Positions 9,904 to 19,898 of a stretch of DNA of 64,000 nt are shown here, piece by piece. Every line of letters begins with the position of its first letter. The first letter of the stretch is position 1. Source of the DNA: Herbaspirillum sp. 3R11 (GTDB lineage Bacteria; Pseudomonadota; Gammaproteobacteria; Burkholderiales; Burkholderiaceae_D); contig NZ_SPNJ01000006.1 of NCBI RefSeq assembly GCF_004563925.1, positions 248,001 to 312,000 on the forward strand, given 5' to 3'. Position numbers and translations under genes: made by a program. Below the pieces are notes generated by a model. The model searched no databases. It had not been told where the DNA came from and was given only the letters and a program-made list of their open reading frames with translations.

Positions 9904-10584
9904 TACAGGCTTGGTCGGTAGTTAATGTTTTTCTTTCTTCGGACGACCGTGGTTGCCGGGGGCGGCCCGGCAGCCGCTCACTTTCTTTGCTTCGCCAAAG
10001 AAAGTAAGCAAAGAAAGGCGACCGCGATTCGCCGCCCCTTCGGGGTTCCCGTTGGCGCCGCACTCAAATCGGGAAGGGAAACAAACTCGCTGCGCTCAGA
10101 CAAGTTTCCCTTCTTTATCCGATTTGAGCACGTCACCAACGGCGACTCATAAGCGGAATTCCTTTTTCGGCTCGCTTCGCATTGCCTTGGGTGGCTCGCC
10201 TGCGGCATCGTGATTCTCATTCTTTCGTTTTTTGAGTGATGGCGAAGAACTTCGACCGTCGTTCCATCTCCGTCCCCTGGCGATGCGCAGCGAGCCAGTC
10301 TGGAAGTCCGCTTGCGAGTAGCCGGTGGCGGCAGGTGCAAATCGGATAAAGAGGGGAAACTTGTCTGAGCGCAGCGAGTTTGTTTTCCCTCCCGATTTGC
10401 GCCTGCCGACGCCGGGAACCCCCGCAGGGGGCTACGAACCAGCGGTCGCTTCTTTTGCTTACTTTTCTTGGCGAGACAAGAAAAGTGAGTAGCTGCCGGG
10501 CTACCCCCGGCGAAGGGTTGATCGAAGAGAGAGCAGCATCAGCAACAACACACAGCTAGTCGGAACAAAACACAACAACACCGC
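9904..10584. other. 681-bp intergenic region dominated by a long inverted repeat
   Basis: No credible coding sequence is seen. Most of the region consists of the two arms of an imperfect inverted repeat, annotated separately, and an unrelated stretch between them. It separates a plus-strand transporter set from a minus-strand one, so it lies between convergent genes. Confidence 0.6.
9950..10513. repeat. imperfect long inverted repeat between convergent operons
   Basis: Left arm is about 9950-10135 and right arm about 10337-10513, separated by about 200 bp. The left arm contains CTCACTTTCTTTGC, GCGACCGCG, CCCCTTCGGGG, CAAATCGGGAAGGG and AACTCGCTGCGCTCAGACAA. The right arm has the reverse complements in reverse order (TTGTCTGAGCGCAGCGAGTT, CCCGATTTG, CCCCCGCAGGGGG, GCGGTCGC, AAAAGTGAG). 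Similar G+C-rich repeats are common between genes in this bacterial group. It may act as a bidirectional transcription barrier, or it may be a non-coding mobile repeat. Confidence 0.75.
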
Positions 10585-11451
10585 CTACCTCTGCATCCCC
10601 CACCGCTTAACAGTCAGCTTTTCAATAGTATTAAACCCAAAATTCTCCACCACCAACCCAATCAAAATCACCATAGCCAACCCCGCAAACACCTTATCGG
10701 TATACAGCTCATTGCGATTCTGAAAGATATACCAACCCAGCCCACCCTTGCCACTGGAAGCCCCGAACACCAGCTCCGCAGCAATCAGCGTACGCCATGC
10801 AAACGCCCAGCCAATCCGCAATCCGGCAAGAATCGAAGGCAAGGCCGCCGGCACCAGCATGAACAGCACGAACCGCAAACCGCGCAAACCATAATTGCGC
10901 CCTGCCATCCGCAAGGTATCCGAGACGCCTAAGAATCCCGCATAGGTATTGAGCGCCAAGGCCCACAACACCGAATGCACCAGCACAAAAATCAGGCTGT
11001 TCTCGCCGAGTCCGAACCATAGCAAGGCCAGCGGCAACATCGCAATCGCCGGCAGCGGATTGAACATCGACGTCAGCGTGCTCAGCAGATCACGGCCGAG
11101 TTGCGTCGATACCGCCAGCGTGGTCAGCCCGAACGCCAGCGCGATGCCGATCAGGTAACCCTTGACCAGCACCTTGAGCGAAATCCACACCTTGCCGATC
11201 AGCTCGCCGGTGACGACGCCGTCAACAAAGGCGTGCGCAGTCTGCACGAAGCTCGGCAACAGCAAATCGTTGTCCTGGATACGCGCGATGATTTCCCAGA
11301 TCAGCGCCAGCACCAGCAGGATGACTGCTTTGCGCACCCAGCTCTGTTGCCAGATGCGCTGCGGCAGCGACAGTGTGCGTTCCAGCGGGACGTCGTCGAG
11401 CGGCGTCAGCGCAATTTCGTATTCGTCGCGGATGGGGGGAGAGAGGTGCAT
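10585..11451 (-). CDS. ABC transporter permease, SsuC/TauC type
   Basis: 288-aa inner-membrane permease of the nitrate/sulfonate/taurine family. After a cytoplasmic N-terminus come several membrane segments, with the family text NPLPAIAMLPLALLWFGLGE and the EAA-like loop around GRNYGLRGLRFVLFMLVPAALPSILAGL. It belongs with the ATPase and binding proteins encoded upstream on the same strand, although the SnoaL-like gene lies between them. Substrate inferred only from the family. Confidence 0.9.
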   Translation of the reverse strand: MHLSPPIRDEYEIALTPLDDVPLERTLSLPQRIWQQSWVRKAVILLVLALIWEIIARIQDNDLLLPSFVQTAHAFVDGVVTGELIGKVWISLKVLVKGYLIGIALAFGLTTLAVSTQLGRDLLSTLTSMFNPLPAIAMLPLALLWFGLGENSLIFVLVHSVLWALALNTYAGFLGVSDTLRMAGRNYGLRGLRFVLFMLVPAALPSILAGLRIGWAFAWRTLIAAELVFGASSGKGGLGWYIFQNRNELYTDKVFAGLAMVILIGLVVENFGFNTIEKLTVKRWGMQR

Positions 11452-11683
11452 GGCTTCGACCCTGTCGGTTGTCGACTCTTGTTAAAAATTGTCCAACATA
11501 ACGGAAGTCGGATATGCCGGAAACGAATCCTTTCGCACAAGCAAATGCGAATTTCGTCTATGGCAGCAGGAGTGAAAACGGTAGGGAGAAAGGCAGGCGT
11601 CAATCACCGCCGGCGCCATGCGTGCGCATGGCCGACCGGCGGGAAGAATACGGTACAACAGGACAGGGACGTTGGACGGCAGC

Positions 11684-12085
11684 TCAGCTCGGGCGGCCGT
11701 GGAAAGCCTTGTTGGCGATCTTCCAGCCGTCGGCGGTTTTCAGCAGCACGAAATAATCGGTGAAGGTAATTGCACCATGCACCAGCGTGATCTTGGCGCT
11801 GGCCGAGAGGCCGCCTACGTCGATCCAGTCCACCGTACGGCGACGGTCGGCTTCGTCGGCGGCCGGGGTGCCCTTGAAGCGCTCGCAGTAGACCTCCAGC
11901 GGCCACGAGGTGAACACGCCTTCGCGTATCGATTCGATGTGCGCGGTCGGCAGGAAGGCTTGCCGCATGTGAGCGGCGTCGTCGCGCGCATGGCCGAGGA
12001 AATACTGGTCGATGGGGACCAGCACTTCGGCTTGTTCGGCGCTGAAGGTTGGCGGGGACGATGTTGCTGCGGTCGTTGCATTCAT
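11684..12085 (-). CDS. SnoaL/NTF2-like (lumazine-binding-type) small protein
   Basis: 133-aa protein with the NTF2-like fold pattern: VLVPIDQYFLGHARDDAAHMRQAFLPTAHIESI, then a C-terminal strand FVLLKTADGWKIANKAFHG. This matches the putative lumazine-binding branch of the NTF2 family. The ATG at 12085 is chosen because AGGAG sits 8 bases before it; the longer frame upstream has no such site. It is inserted between the ATPase and permease genes of a transporter locus. Such proteins may bind or convert small ligands; role here unknown. Confidence 0.7.
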   Translation of the reverse strand: MNATTAATSSPPTFSAEQAEVLVPIDQYFLGHARDDAAHMRQAFLPTAHIESIREGVFTSWPLEVYCERFKGTPAADEADRRRTVDWIDVGGLSASAKITLVHGAITFTDYFVLLKTADGWKIANKAFHGRPS

Positions 12086-12230
12086 GGGCGGACTCCTGAT
12101 TGAAGTCGCCCATGATGCGTGAACAGCGTCATCGTGTACAGCGCCGCCGTTGATAAGCGGTATATGCGAACCCGGATAGCATTTCGATTTTTCTATCGGT
12201 GGAAATCGCTGCAATCACCGCAATCAGCGT

Positions 12231-13109
12231 TCAGTACGAAAACCGCACGTCCTTGAAATTGACCTGCGCCGGTTCTTCCTGGCCTTCATTGAACAGCAGG
12301 CGATGGATGCGCCGCGCGGTTTCCTGGAAGCCGACGCCGCCCAGGCTTTGCAGGTCGTATTGGTGGCTGTTGATTTCGGCGCGCACGCGGCCCGGGTGCG
12401 GCGACAGCAGCAGGATGCGATTGCCGACTACCAGTGCTTCTTCGATCGAGTGGGTGACGAACAGCAGCGTGAAGCGCACTTCTTCCCACAGGATCAGCAG
12501 TTCTTCCTGCATCTTGCGGCGGGTCAATGCGTCGAGCGCGGCGAAAGGCTCGTCCATCAAGAGGATCTTGGGCTGCATGGCCAGCGCGCGGGCAATCGCG
12601 ACACGCGCTTTCATGCCGCCCGACAGCGTGTGCGGATAGGCGTTGGCGAATTTGCCGAGGCCGACCTTGTCGAGATAATGCAGCGCGCGTTCGGCCGCTT
12701 CGCGCTTGCCCAGCGTGCGTGAAGCCAGCAGCGGGAACATGACGTTCTGCTTGACGGTTTTCCATGGCGGCAGCTGGTCGAATTCCTGGAACACCACGAT
12801 GCGGTCCGGACCCGGCTGGTGGATTGCGGCGCCATCCAGGCGGATCTCGCCCGCGGCAGGTTTGAGGAAGCCGGCGACGGCTTTCAGCAGGCTCGACTTG
12901 CCGCAGCCGGACGGTCCCAGCAGCACGAATCGATCGGCCGGGTAGACGTCGAAACTGACGTCGTGCGTGGCCTGCACCACGGCGGTGGCGCTGCGGTATT
13001 GCAGGCCGACACGGTCGACCTGCAGCAGCGGCGTGTGTTCGCCGACGGCGTGCAGGATCGACGCATCAGGATTGTGCGGAGTGTGCAGGTCAGCTGCCGG
13101 GCTGGGCAT
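12231..13109 (-). CDS. ABC transporter ATPase, SsuB/TauB type
   Basis: 292-aa ATPase. Walker A is GPSGCGKSSLLKAVAGF, the signature LSGGMKARVAIARALA, and Walker B ILLMDEPFAALD followed by LFVTHSIEEALVVGNRI, a combination typical of the nitrate/sulfonate/taurine importers. The ATG at 13109, preceded by GAAGAAG, is preferred over a TTG 12 bases upstream. It overlaps the end of the upstream binding-protein gene by 20 bp, so the two are likely coupled. It energises the permease encoded further downstream. Confidence 0.9.
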   Translation of the reverse strand: MPSPAADLHTPHNPDASILHAVGEHTPLLQVDRVGLQYRSATAVVQATHDVSFDVYPADRFVLLGPSGCGKSSLLKAVAGFLKPAAGEIRLDGAAIHQPGPDRIVVFQEFDQLPPWKTVKQNVMFPLLASRTLGKREAAERALHYLDKVGLGKFANAYPHTLSGGMKARVAIARALAMQPKILLMDEPFAALDALTRRKMQEELLILWEEVRFTLLFVTHSIEEALVVGNRILLLSPHPGRVRAEINSHQYDLQSLGGVGFQETARRIHRLLFNEGQEEPAQVNFKDVRFSY

Positions 13110-14085
13110 AGGCTTCTTCAAAAAAGTAATCTTTCCACGACGCCGCGCGGTTCTTCAGTACGCCGATATCGTGCAGCTTGTCGGCGTAGACGTAGCTGCG
13201 TTGCGGTGAGATGGTGAAATCGATTTCCGGATCTTCGACGATCTTGCGCACGAACTCGGGCGCCAGCTTGGACTTCTGCACGCGGATGAAGGTGTCGGCC
13301 GCCTTGGCCTTGTTGGCGCGGATGAATTGCGCCGCTTCGACCAGGGCGTTGTAGAAGGCTTTATAGGTCTTCGGATTGTCGTCGTGGAATTTCTGCGTGG
13401 TGTAGAGCACGTTGAAGGTCGCCGGTCCGCCGAGGATGTCGTAGGAGCTGATGATCTTGTGGACGTTCTTGTTTTCCAATGCCTGGTACTGGAACGGCGG
13501 GCTGGAGAAATGCGTGTTGATCTCCGAGCCGCCGGAGATCAGCGCCACCGTGGCGTCGGGATGCGACAGGCTCACCGAGATGTTGTCGAAGCGCTTGTAG
13601 TCGGCCTTGCCGAACACGCGCGCGGTTTCGATCTGCAAGGTGCGCGACTGGTAGCCGACGCCGGCGGCCGGCACCGCGATGCGGTCCTTGTCGCTGAGGT
13701 CCTGCAGCGTTTTCACCTTGGGATTATTGGACAGCAGATAGTTGGGCATGGAGCCGAGCGAGGCGATCGCCTTGACGTTCTGGCGGCCGCGCGTGCGGTC
13801 CCACAGCGTCAGCATCGGCGGCACGCCGGCCGAGACCACATCCAGCGCGCCGGCCAGCAGCGCTTCGTTCATGGCGGTGGCGCCCGAGATGCTGTTCCAT
13901 TCCACCTTGATGTCGACGCCTTGCTGCTTGCCGTATTTCTCGATGAGTTTCTGGTCTTGCACGACGTCGAGGATCAGGTAGCCGATGCCGAATTGCTGGG
14001 CGATGCGGATCTGGCCTTCGGCGTGGGCGCCGACGTTAACACTGAATGCGACGACCGCCGCCGCGATGAAGGACGTGGCGCGCAT
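13090..14085 (-). CDS. sulfonate/taurine-type ABC substrate-binding protein (copy 2)
   Basis: 331-aa periplasmic binding protein (SsuA/TauA/NMT1-like fold) with signal peptide ending at AHAEG. The start of the mature domain reads GQIRIAQQFGIGYLILDVVQDQKLIEKYG, as in aliphatic sulfonate receptors. It is a clear paralogue of the next upstream gene: both share WDRTRGRQNV or WDRTHGRQNV and the same N-terminal domain. The gap between the two genes is a single base. Ligand unknown. Confidence 0.9.
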   Translation of the reverse strand: MRATSFIAAAVVAFSVNVGAHAEGQIRIAQQFGIGYLILDVVQDQKLIEKYGKQQGVDIKVEWNSISGATAMNEALLAGALDVVSAGVPPMLTLWDRTRGRQNVKAIASLGSMPNYLLSNNPKVKTLQDLSDKDRIAVPAAGVGYQSRTLQIETARVFGKADYKRFDNISVSLSHPDATVALISGGSEINTHFSSPPFQYQALENKNVHKIISSYDILGGPATFNVLYTTQKFHDDNPKTYKAFYNALVEAAQFIRANKAKAADTFIRVQKSKLAPEFVRKIVEDPEIDFTISPQRSYVYADKLHDIGVLKNRAASWKDYFFEEAYAQPGS

Positions 14086-14086
14086 T

Positions 14087-15103
14087 TCAGCTGCCTCCGT
14101 TGATGTGAGCGTCGTCGAAGAAGTAATCCTTCACCGATGCCGGCTTGTTCTTGATGGCGCCGACGCGGTGCATGAATTCGGCCAGCGGGTAGGTATTCTG
14201 CGGCGCGATCTTGAACTGCACTTCGGGGTTCTTGATGATCTTCAGCAGCAGGTTGCGGTCGATCTTGGCGTTGCTGACGCGGATGTAGGTATCGGCGGCC
14301 TTGTCGGGATTGGCGGCGATGAACTTGGCGGCTTCATCGAGCGCGTCCAGGAAGGCCTTGTAGGTCTTGGGATTTTCCTTGCGGAATTTCTCGGTGGCGT
14401 ACAGCACCGTGGCCGACGACGGGCCGCCCAGCACCTGGTAGGAGTTCAGCACGATGTGCGCCTTGGGGTTGCCGGCCAGTTCCTGATCTTGGAACGGCGG
14501 GTTGCCGAAGTGGGCGCTGATCTCGGTGCCGCCGTTGATGATGGCGGCGGCGGCGTCAGGATGCGGTACGGCCACGCTGATCTTGTCGAGCTTGTTGTAC
14601 TGGGCGTCGCCCCATTGCTTGGCCGAGGCCAACTGCAGCACGCGCGATTGGACCGAAACGCCGACGGCCGGCAGCGCGATGCGGTCCTTGTCGGTAAAGT
14701 CGGCGATGGTCTTGACGTTGGGGTTGTTGCTCACGAGGTAGTAGGGCAGGTTGCCCAGCGAGGCCACGCCGCGCACGTTCTGACGACCGTGGGTGCGATC
14801 CCAGATGGTCAGCAGCGGGCCGACGCCGGCGCCGGCGATGTCGATCGCACCCGACAGCAGCGCGTCGTTCACGGCCGAGCCGCCCGACAGCTTGACCCAG
14901 TCGACCTTGATGTCGACGCCCTGGGCCTTGCCGTGCTTTTCGATCAGTTTCTGGTCCTGGGCGACGTTCAAGAGTAAATAGACGACGCCGAATTGTTCGG
15001 CGATACGCAATTGGCCTTCGGCGCGTGCGGGCGCGGTGGCGGCGAGGCCGGCGGTCAGCAGGCCGAGGCTCAGCGCGGCGGAGAGAAGTCGTTTGGCAAA
15101 CAT
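14087..15103 (-). CDS. sulfonate/taurine-type ABC substrate-binding protein (copy 1)
   Basis: 338-aa periplasmic binding protein, first gene of the minus-strand transporter locus. It has a signal peptide ending at ARAEG and mature text LRIAEQFGVVYLLLNVAQDQKLIEKHGK. A paralogue follows at once, so the locus has two receptors, as does the family-5 operon at the left of the window. Specific ligand cannot be read; sulfonates, taurine or nitrate-like ligands are the family's range. Confidence 0.9.
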   Translation of the reverse strand: MFAKRLLSAALSLGLLTAGLAATAPARAEGQLRIAEQFGVVYLLLNVAQDQKLIEKHGKAQGVDIKVDWVKLSGGSAVNDALLSGAIDIAGAGVGPLLTIWDRTHGRQNVRGVASLGNLPYYLVSNNPNVKTIADFTDKDRIALPAVGVSVQSRVLQLASAKQWGDAQYNKLDKISVAVPHPDAAAAIINGGTEISAHFGNPPFQDQELAGNPKAHIVLNSYQVLGGPSSATVLYATEKFRKENPKTYKAFLDALDEAAKFIAANPDKAADTYIRVSNAKIDRNLLLKIIKNPEVQFKIAPQNTYPLAEFMHRVGAIKNKPASVKDYFFDDAHINGGS

Positions 15104-15531
15104 GGATACTCCGGTAAAAGCGGGGACCTCGTTCTTGTGGGCGAGGGCTTAAGAACAAACATGGGTGGAAAAGGATGTTCTTTATGAGCTAGGAGTATAT
15201 AAAGGCGCTCGCAGAATGAAAAACGCGTTTATCGCATATCTTTATGCGGTTTTCGCTGCATTTTGGGAGCCATAGCCGCTACTTGTGTTTTGCGCTGAAT
15301 TTTGCGCGCCGCCGCCGGGCCGCGATGCTCGCCGGCGCGCCGATGTCAAGGCCGCGGCGTCAGGTAGATGCCTTTGCGCAACGCAGCATCCCGGCGGGTG
15401 GATAGTGCGATAAAGTACGCGCTATCCGGTTTCACCGGCGTAACGCGCATTCAAAGCTGTAGGTCAGCACGACGAAAAAACGACGACAAGCTCGCTGCAG
15501 ACATGAGCATCAAATCAAATACGGGAAAACA
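15104..15531. other. divergent intergenic region between the sulfonate-type locus and kup
   Basis: 428 bp without a credible gene. It must hold the promoters of both flanking transcription units. On the minus strand a TATACT hexamer (plus-strand 15194-15199) with a weak upstream TTTCAT at 16-bp spacing could be a sigma-70 promoter for the binding-protein genes. No riboswitch or convincing operator was recognised. Confidence 0.4.
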
Positions 15532-17433
15532 ATGAGTTCAACTCAGGTCAGACCAAATTATTCCTTCCGGTCGCAAAAACTCCACATCATTACCCTGGCA
15601 GCCCTCGGCGTCGTGTTCGGCGACATCGGCACCAGTCCGCTGTACGCGCTGAAGGAATGCTTCAGCCCGGAACACGGCATCGCGTTTTCACCCGACGCCG
15701 TGTTGGGCATCATTTCCATGCTGTTCTGGTCGATCACGATCGTGGTCTCGCTCAAGTACGTGCTGTTCGTCATGCGCGCCGACAACAACGGCGAAGGCGG
15801 CGTGCTGGCGCTGATGGCGCTGTCGCTGCGCACGGCCGTGAGCGGTTCGCCGCGCGCCAAGCTGCTGATGATGCTGGGCGTGTTCGGCGCCTGCATGTTC
15901 TATGGCGACGTGGTGATCACGCCGGCCATTTCGGTGCTGTCGGCGGTGGAGGGCATGGACATCGCGGCACCGGGGACTTCGCATTACGTGATCCCGCTGA
16001 CGCTGGTGATCCTGACCGGCCTGTTCCTGATCCAGCGCCACGGCACCAACCTGGTGGGCAAGCTGTTCGGACCGATCATGTTCGTGTGGTTCATTTCGCT
16101 GGGCGCACTGGGCCTGTATCACATCCTCAAGGCGCCGGACATCCTGGTGGCGATCAATCCGTATTACGCCGTGCATTTCATGATCGAGCATTCGCTGCAG
16201 GCTTTCATCGTGCTCGGATCGGTGGTGCTGGTGCTGACCGGCGCCGAAGCGCTGTACGCCGACATGGGTCACTTCGGCATCCGGCCGATCCGCTTCGCGT
16301 GGCTGTATACCGTGATGCCTTGCCTGGTGATCAACTACTTCGGCCAGGGCGCCAACCTGCTGGCTAATCCTGAAGCGATCAAGAATCCGTTTTACCTGAT
16401 GGTGCCGGACATGTTCCTGGTGCCGATGGTGGTGCTGGCCACGTTCGCCACCGTGATCGCGTCGCAGGCGGTGATCTCGGGCGCGTTCTCGCTGACAAGC
16501 CAGGCCATCCTGCTGGGCTTCGTGCCGCGCATGCGCATCCTGCATACCTCGGAAGACGAGCGCGGTCAGATCTATATTCCGCTGATCAACTGGATGCTGC
16601 TGGTGCTGGTGGTGGCGGTGGTGCTGGCGTTCAAGAAATCGGACAATCTGGCGGCGGCATACGGCGTTGCGGTGACGACCACGATGGTGATCACCACGAT
16701 GCTGGCGGGAGTGGTCATGCGCGCCGAATGGAAATGGCATCCGGTGTTGGTGACGCTGGTGATCGGCGCTTTCATCACGGTCGACCTGGCGTTCTTCACC
16801 GCCAATCTGCTGAAGATCGCGGATGGTGGCTGGTTCCCGCTGCTGCTGGGCGGCGCGGCGTTCTTCCTGCTGATGACCTGGTACTCGGGACGCATGTTGC
16901 TGCGCATGCGCATCAAGGATGACGGCATTCCGCTGGAGCCCTTCGTCGAAGGCTTGCTGGCGCATCCGCCGCACCGCGTCGGCGGCACCGCAGTCTTCAT
17001 GACCGGCAACATCAACACCGTGCCGGTGGCGCTGCTGCATAACCTCAAGCACAACCGCATCCTGCACGAGCGCGTGTTCTTCCTCAAGATCAGCATCTGG
17101 GACGTGCCTTACGTCTCCGACGAAGAACGCCTGACGCTCAAGGATCTGGGCGGCAACGTCTACCTGCTGCGCGCGGCCTTCGGCTTCAAGGAAGCGCCGG
17201 AAGTGAGCAAGGTGCTGGACCTGACGTCATCGCAATTCGGCATCGAGTTCGAGCTGATGGACACGTCCTTCTTCCTGGCGCGCGATACGGTGGTGCCGAG
17301 CAAGTTGCTGGGCATGTCGTTGTGGCGTGAACAGTTGTTTGCGTGGATGTACCAGAACGGCGCCAAGCCGTCGGACTTCTTCCACATCCCGGCCAACCGT
17401 GTGGTGGAGCTGGGGACCAAGGTCGAGATTTAA
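15532..17433 (+). CDS. kup: low-affinity potassium transporter Kup
   Basis: 633-aa membrane protein that takes up K+ with protons. The signature [19 protein letters not shown] is near the N-terminus, followed by about twelve membrane segments and a cytoplasmic C-terminal domain of roughly 170 residues. Other conserved text includes [16 protein letters not shown] and [19 protein letters not shown]. Length is normal for the family. It stands alone between a divergent and a convergent gene. Confidence 0.96.
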   Translation: MSSTQVRPNYSFRSQKLHIITLAALGVVFGDIGTSPLYALKECFSPEHGIAFSPDAVLGIISMLFWSITIVVSLKYVLFVMRADNNGEGGVLALMALSLRTAVSGSPRAKLLMMLGVFGACMFYGDVVITPAISVLSAVEGMDIAAPGTSHYVIPLTLVILTGLFLIQRHGTNLVGKLFGPIMFVWFISLGALGLYHILKAPDILVAINPYYAVHFMIEHSLQAFIVLGSVVLVLTGAEALYADMGHFGIRPIRFAWLYTVMPCLVINYFGQGANLLANPEAIKNPFYLMVPDMFLVPMVVLATFATVIASQAVISGAFSLTSQAILLGFVPRMRILHTSEDERGQIYIPLINWMLLVLVVAVVLAFKKSDNLAAAYGVAVTTTMVITTMLAGVVMRAEWKWHPVLVTLVIGAFITVDLAFFTANLLKIADGGWFPLLLGGAAFFLLMTWYSGRMLLRMRIKDDGIPLEPFVEGLLAHPPHRVGGTAVFMTGNINTVPVALLHNLKHNRILHERVFFLKISIWDVPYVSDEERLTLKDLGGNVYLLRAAFGFKEAPEVSKVLDLTSSQFGIEFELMDTSFFLARDTVVPSKLLGMSLWREQLFAWMYQNGAKPSDFFHIPANRVVELGTKVEI

Positions 17434-17455
17434 CGGATGTTAAAAAACGCTCGCG

Positions 17456-18292
17456 CTATCGGTGCCAACCCAGCACGATAGCGCCGAGCGTGATGACGAT
17501 GCAGGCGAAGATGCGCCGCATCGTCAGTTTCTCTCCCAGGAACAGCGTGCCGATCAGGGCCGCAAACAGCACCGAGGTTTCGCGCAAGGCGGATACCGTT
17601 CCCATGGGCGCCAGCGTCACGGCCCAGATCACAATCCCGTAAGCCACCAAAGACATCACGCCGCCCGCCAGGCTGAGCCAGTTCTGTTTGCGCTCGGCTG
17701 CCATCGGCAGGCGCCTGTGCATCCACAGGAAGATCAGCGCCAGCGGGAAGCTGTCGAGCACGAACAGCCAGCCTGAATACGCCAGGGCGTTGCCGGCTGC
17801 GCGTGCGCCGATGCCGTCGGTGACGGTGTAGGCGGCGATGAAGGCGCCGGTGGTGAAGGCCGCGATCGGGCCGGACAGGTTGCTGCGATCCTTGATATTG
17901 GCCAGGCTGATGATGCCGATCGACACCAGCACCACGCCCAGCCAGGTGTAGACGCTCATCTGTTCGCCGACGAAAATGGCCGCGCCGATCGACACCAGCA
18001 TCGGCGACGAGCCGCGCGCAATCGGATAGGACTGGCTGAAATCGCCGATGCGGTAGGCCCGGATCAGGAACAGGTTGTAGCCGGTGTGCAGGATTGCCGA
18101 CAGGATGATGTAGGGCCACGCGCCCGCGTGCGGCAGCGGCGTGAACAGCACCAGCGGAATCGCGCCGATGCCGGCGCCGATGGTCATGATGGTCAGCGAG
18201 GCAAGGCGGTCGCCGCTACTTTTCAGCAAGGCATTCCAGGAAGCGTGCAGCAGGGCGGCGCAGAGCACCAGGGCGACGACGGCGAGGCTCAT
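17456..18292 (-). CDS. EamA/DMT-family transporter
   Basis: 278-aa protein made of ten hydrophobic segments in two repeated EamA halves, the drug/metabolite transporter fold. Text such as LRETSVLFAALIGTLFLGEKL near the C-terminus is typical of the EamA repeat (SALRE...GE). Substrate unknown. It ends 22 bp from the stop of kup, so the two genes converge tightly. Confidence 0.88.
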   Translation of the reverse strand: MSLAVVALVLCAALLHASWNALLKSSGDRLASLTIMTIGAGIGAIPLVLFTPLPHAGAWPYIILSAILHTGYNLFLIRAYRIGDFSQSYPIARGSSPMLVSIGAAIFVGEQMSVYTWLGVVLVSIGIISLANIKDRSNLSGPIAAFTTGAFIAAYTVTDGIGARAAGNALAYSGWLFVLDSFPLALIFLWMHRRLPMAAERKQNWLSLAGGVMSLVAYGIVIWAVTLAPMGTVSALRETSVLFAALIGTLFLGEKLTMRRIFACIVITLGAIVLGWHR

Positions 18293-18401
18293 GCGGACAA
18301 TCCGGTGGGGTGGGTCATGAAGAAGCGCGCAGGCATGAAGAACGCGAAAATCAGGGCGGCAAAAAAGGCCCTATGATACTGCGCCCGGCGCAAACCTGCC
18401 C

Positions 18402-19085
18402 TCAGCCGTCGTCGCTGTGCTGCGGCCGCAACTCAGTGCGGCAGCGCCACAATGCATGCCCCGAAGCGAGGTATTTGCGCTCGAACGGCGTGATGGGTGC
18501 GTCGGTGGCGTAGGCTTCGCAGGCCGTCGCTTGCCCGCTCAGTTGGGTCAGCGCGGCGGCGAATTCTTCCACGTAGATCCGCCAGTTGCTGCGGCACTCG
18601 ATGACGCCGCCCAGTGCGACGATGCTCGGGAATACTGCATGGCCATGCCAGCGTCGCGCCAGGTGGCCGATCTTGGGCCAGGGATTGGGATACAGCAGGT
18701 ACTGGCGCGCCGGGAAGATCTTTGCTTCCAGCAGCAGCCGCCAGTAGTCGACCAGGTCGGCGCGGATGAAGCACAGGTTGTCCGGCTGTGGCCCGTCCCA
18801 TTGCGTATTGCGCCCGAGGCGATCTTCCGACTGGTCGATGCCGATGACGAAGTGATCGGGGTATTGCACCGCCAGGTTCAGCGTCGACAGGCCGACACCG
18901 CAGCCGGTGTCGAGGATCAGGGGGGCGCCGCCGGCAGCATGCCAGGCGACGATGCTCTCCTCGAATGCGCGCCGGTTGTAGTCGGTCACCGGCTTGCGGA
19001 ACGGCGCAGCAGCATGGCGCGTAAGCAGCGCCGGCAAGTGCTCGTGGATGCCGGTCTGGCTGCTGGTGATGGGCAAGGAATTCAT
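18402..19085 (-). CDS. TrmB-like tRNA (guanine-N7)-methyltransferase family protein
   Basis: 227-aa SAM-dependent methyltransferase. The motif I region reads LILDTGCGVGLSTLNLA, an acidic residue follows (GIDQSEDRLGR), and the TrmB-like LYPNPWPK.GHLARRWHGHAVFP is present. TrmB makes m7G46 in tRNA. The usual Pro-Asp-Pro-Trp-Pro motif is here Pro-Asn-Pro-Trp-Pro and the N-terminus is short, so this may be a paralogue with another substrate and not the housekeeping TrmB. Confidence 0.75.
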   Translation of the reverse strand: MNSLPITSSQTGIHEHLPALLTRHAAAPFRKPVTDYNRRAFEESIVAWHAAGGAPLILDTGCGVGLSTLNLAVQYPDHFVIGIDQSEDRLGRNTQWDGPQPDNLCFIRADLVDYWRLLLEAKIFPARQYLLYPNPWPKIGHLARRWHGHAVFPSIVALGGVIECRSNWRIYVEEFAAALTQLSGQATACEAYATDAPITPFERKYLASGHALWRCRTELRPQHSDDG

Positions 19086-19242
19086 TGAGGCGGATGTCAG
19101 GCGGAAGGATGCCGCGGCACGCGCCGCAAGCCTGAAATTATATAGGGAGAATGTGGGGAGAAAGCAAGGCCCCGGCCGCGCCGCGTGCGGACCCGGGCAA
19201 GCCGCAACGCTGCCGTCTCCGGCAGGTCGCAGCGTGCTTGGT

Positions 19243-19500
19243 TCAGTGCAGCGTCATCGGGTGACGCATCATCAGGTCGTACTTGCTGAGGAAGGTGTCG
19301 ATGTCTTCCATCGAGGGTTCCGTCGCGATCAGGTCCTGTACGTCCTTGCGGAACAGTTCGGCGGCGGGGCCATCGATGTAGATTTCGCGCTGGCCGGATT
19401 TGTCCATGATTTCATAGCCGCCGAAACGCAGGGCTTCGTGGTCGCGGTCGGCACCGAATTCAACGACGCTGTATTGCTCACTGTTGTAGATCAGGTTCAT
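19243..19500 (-). CDS. DUF3567 family protein
   Basis: 85-aa acidic protein matching the short conserved DUF3567 proteins of Betaproteobacteria (MNLIYNSEQYSVVEFG.D near the start, GGYEIMDK, FRKDVQDLIA). GGAGCC precedes the ATG. No signal or membrane segment. Function unknown. Confidence 0.82.
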   Translation of the reverse strand: MNLIYNSEQYSVVEFGADRDHEALRFGGYEIMDKSGQREIYIDGPAAELFRKDVQDLIATEPSMEDIDTFLSKYDLMMRHPMTLH

Positions 19501-19898
19501 AGTGGCTCCTTGTGCAAATGCTTAAGCTTTGGAAAGGAAGTGGCGTCATATCGGGGTATTTCAAGGGTGGCGGGCGGCCGCCCTGGACGGCGTCGCTGTT
19601 GCGTCCCCCTGAATATGGTTACGGCGCAATCGGCGATAACTTTTGCCCGAATGACAAAATGACATGAAGAACGGGCGAGCTTCAGGGCCAAAGCGACAGG
19701 CCCTACAGGAATGGATGGAATGGACGCGAGAAGGTTCCTCAGAGGCAAGAGCAAGCTTGCCGGCAATCAGGCCGGGCGCGGAGGCGGCAGTAAAACTACG
19801 GTAAGGGAAGGCAAGCGGGGGAAACAGAGCCGGCAGGAAAGTATCGGCGAAACTGTAGGTGGACGTCCGACGGCATTGCGCCGTCGGTCGCAGGCTGC
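19501..19898. other. intergenic region upstream of DUF3567 gene
   Basis: 398 bp with no convincing gene. It holds the promoter side of the DUF3567 gene and the 3' side of the response-regulator gene, including a perfect hairpin annotated separately. Nothing else recognised. Confidence 0.4.
19867..19887. terminator. hairpin downstream of the response regulator gene
   Basis: CCGACGGC and GCCGTCGG form a perfect 8-bp stem with a 5-base loop, 12 bases past the stop of the minus-strand response regulator gene. No T-run follows, so it may only stabilise the 3' end or act with Rho. Confidence 0.4.

Noticed and set aside
15688-17067. 459-codon minus-strand frame within kup
   Set aside because: It is rich in His, Arg and Gln without motifs and lies wholly opposite the well-recognised Kup gene, so it is a shadow frame.
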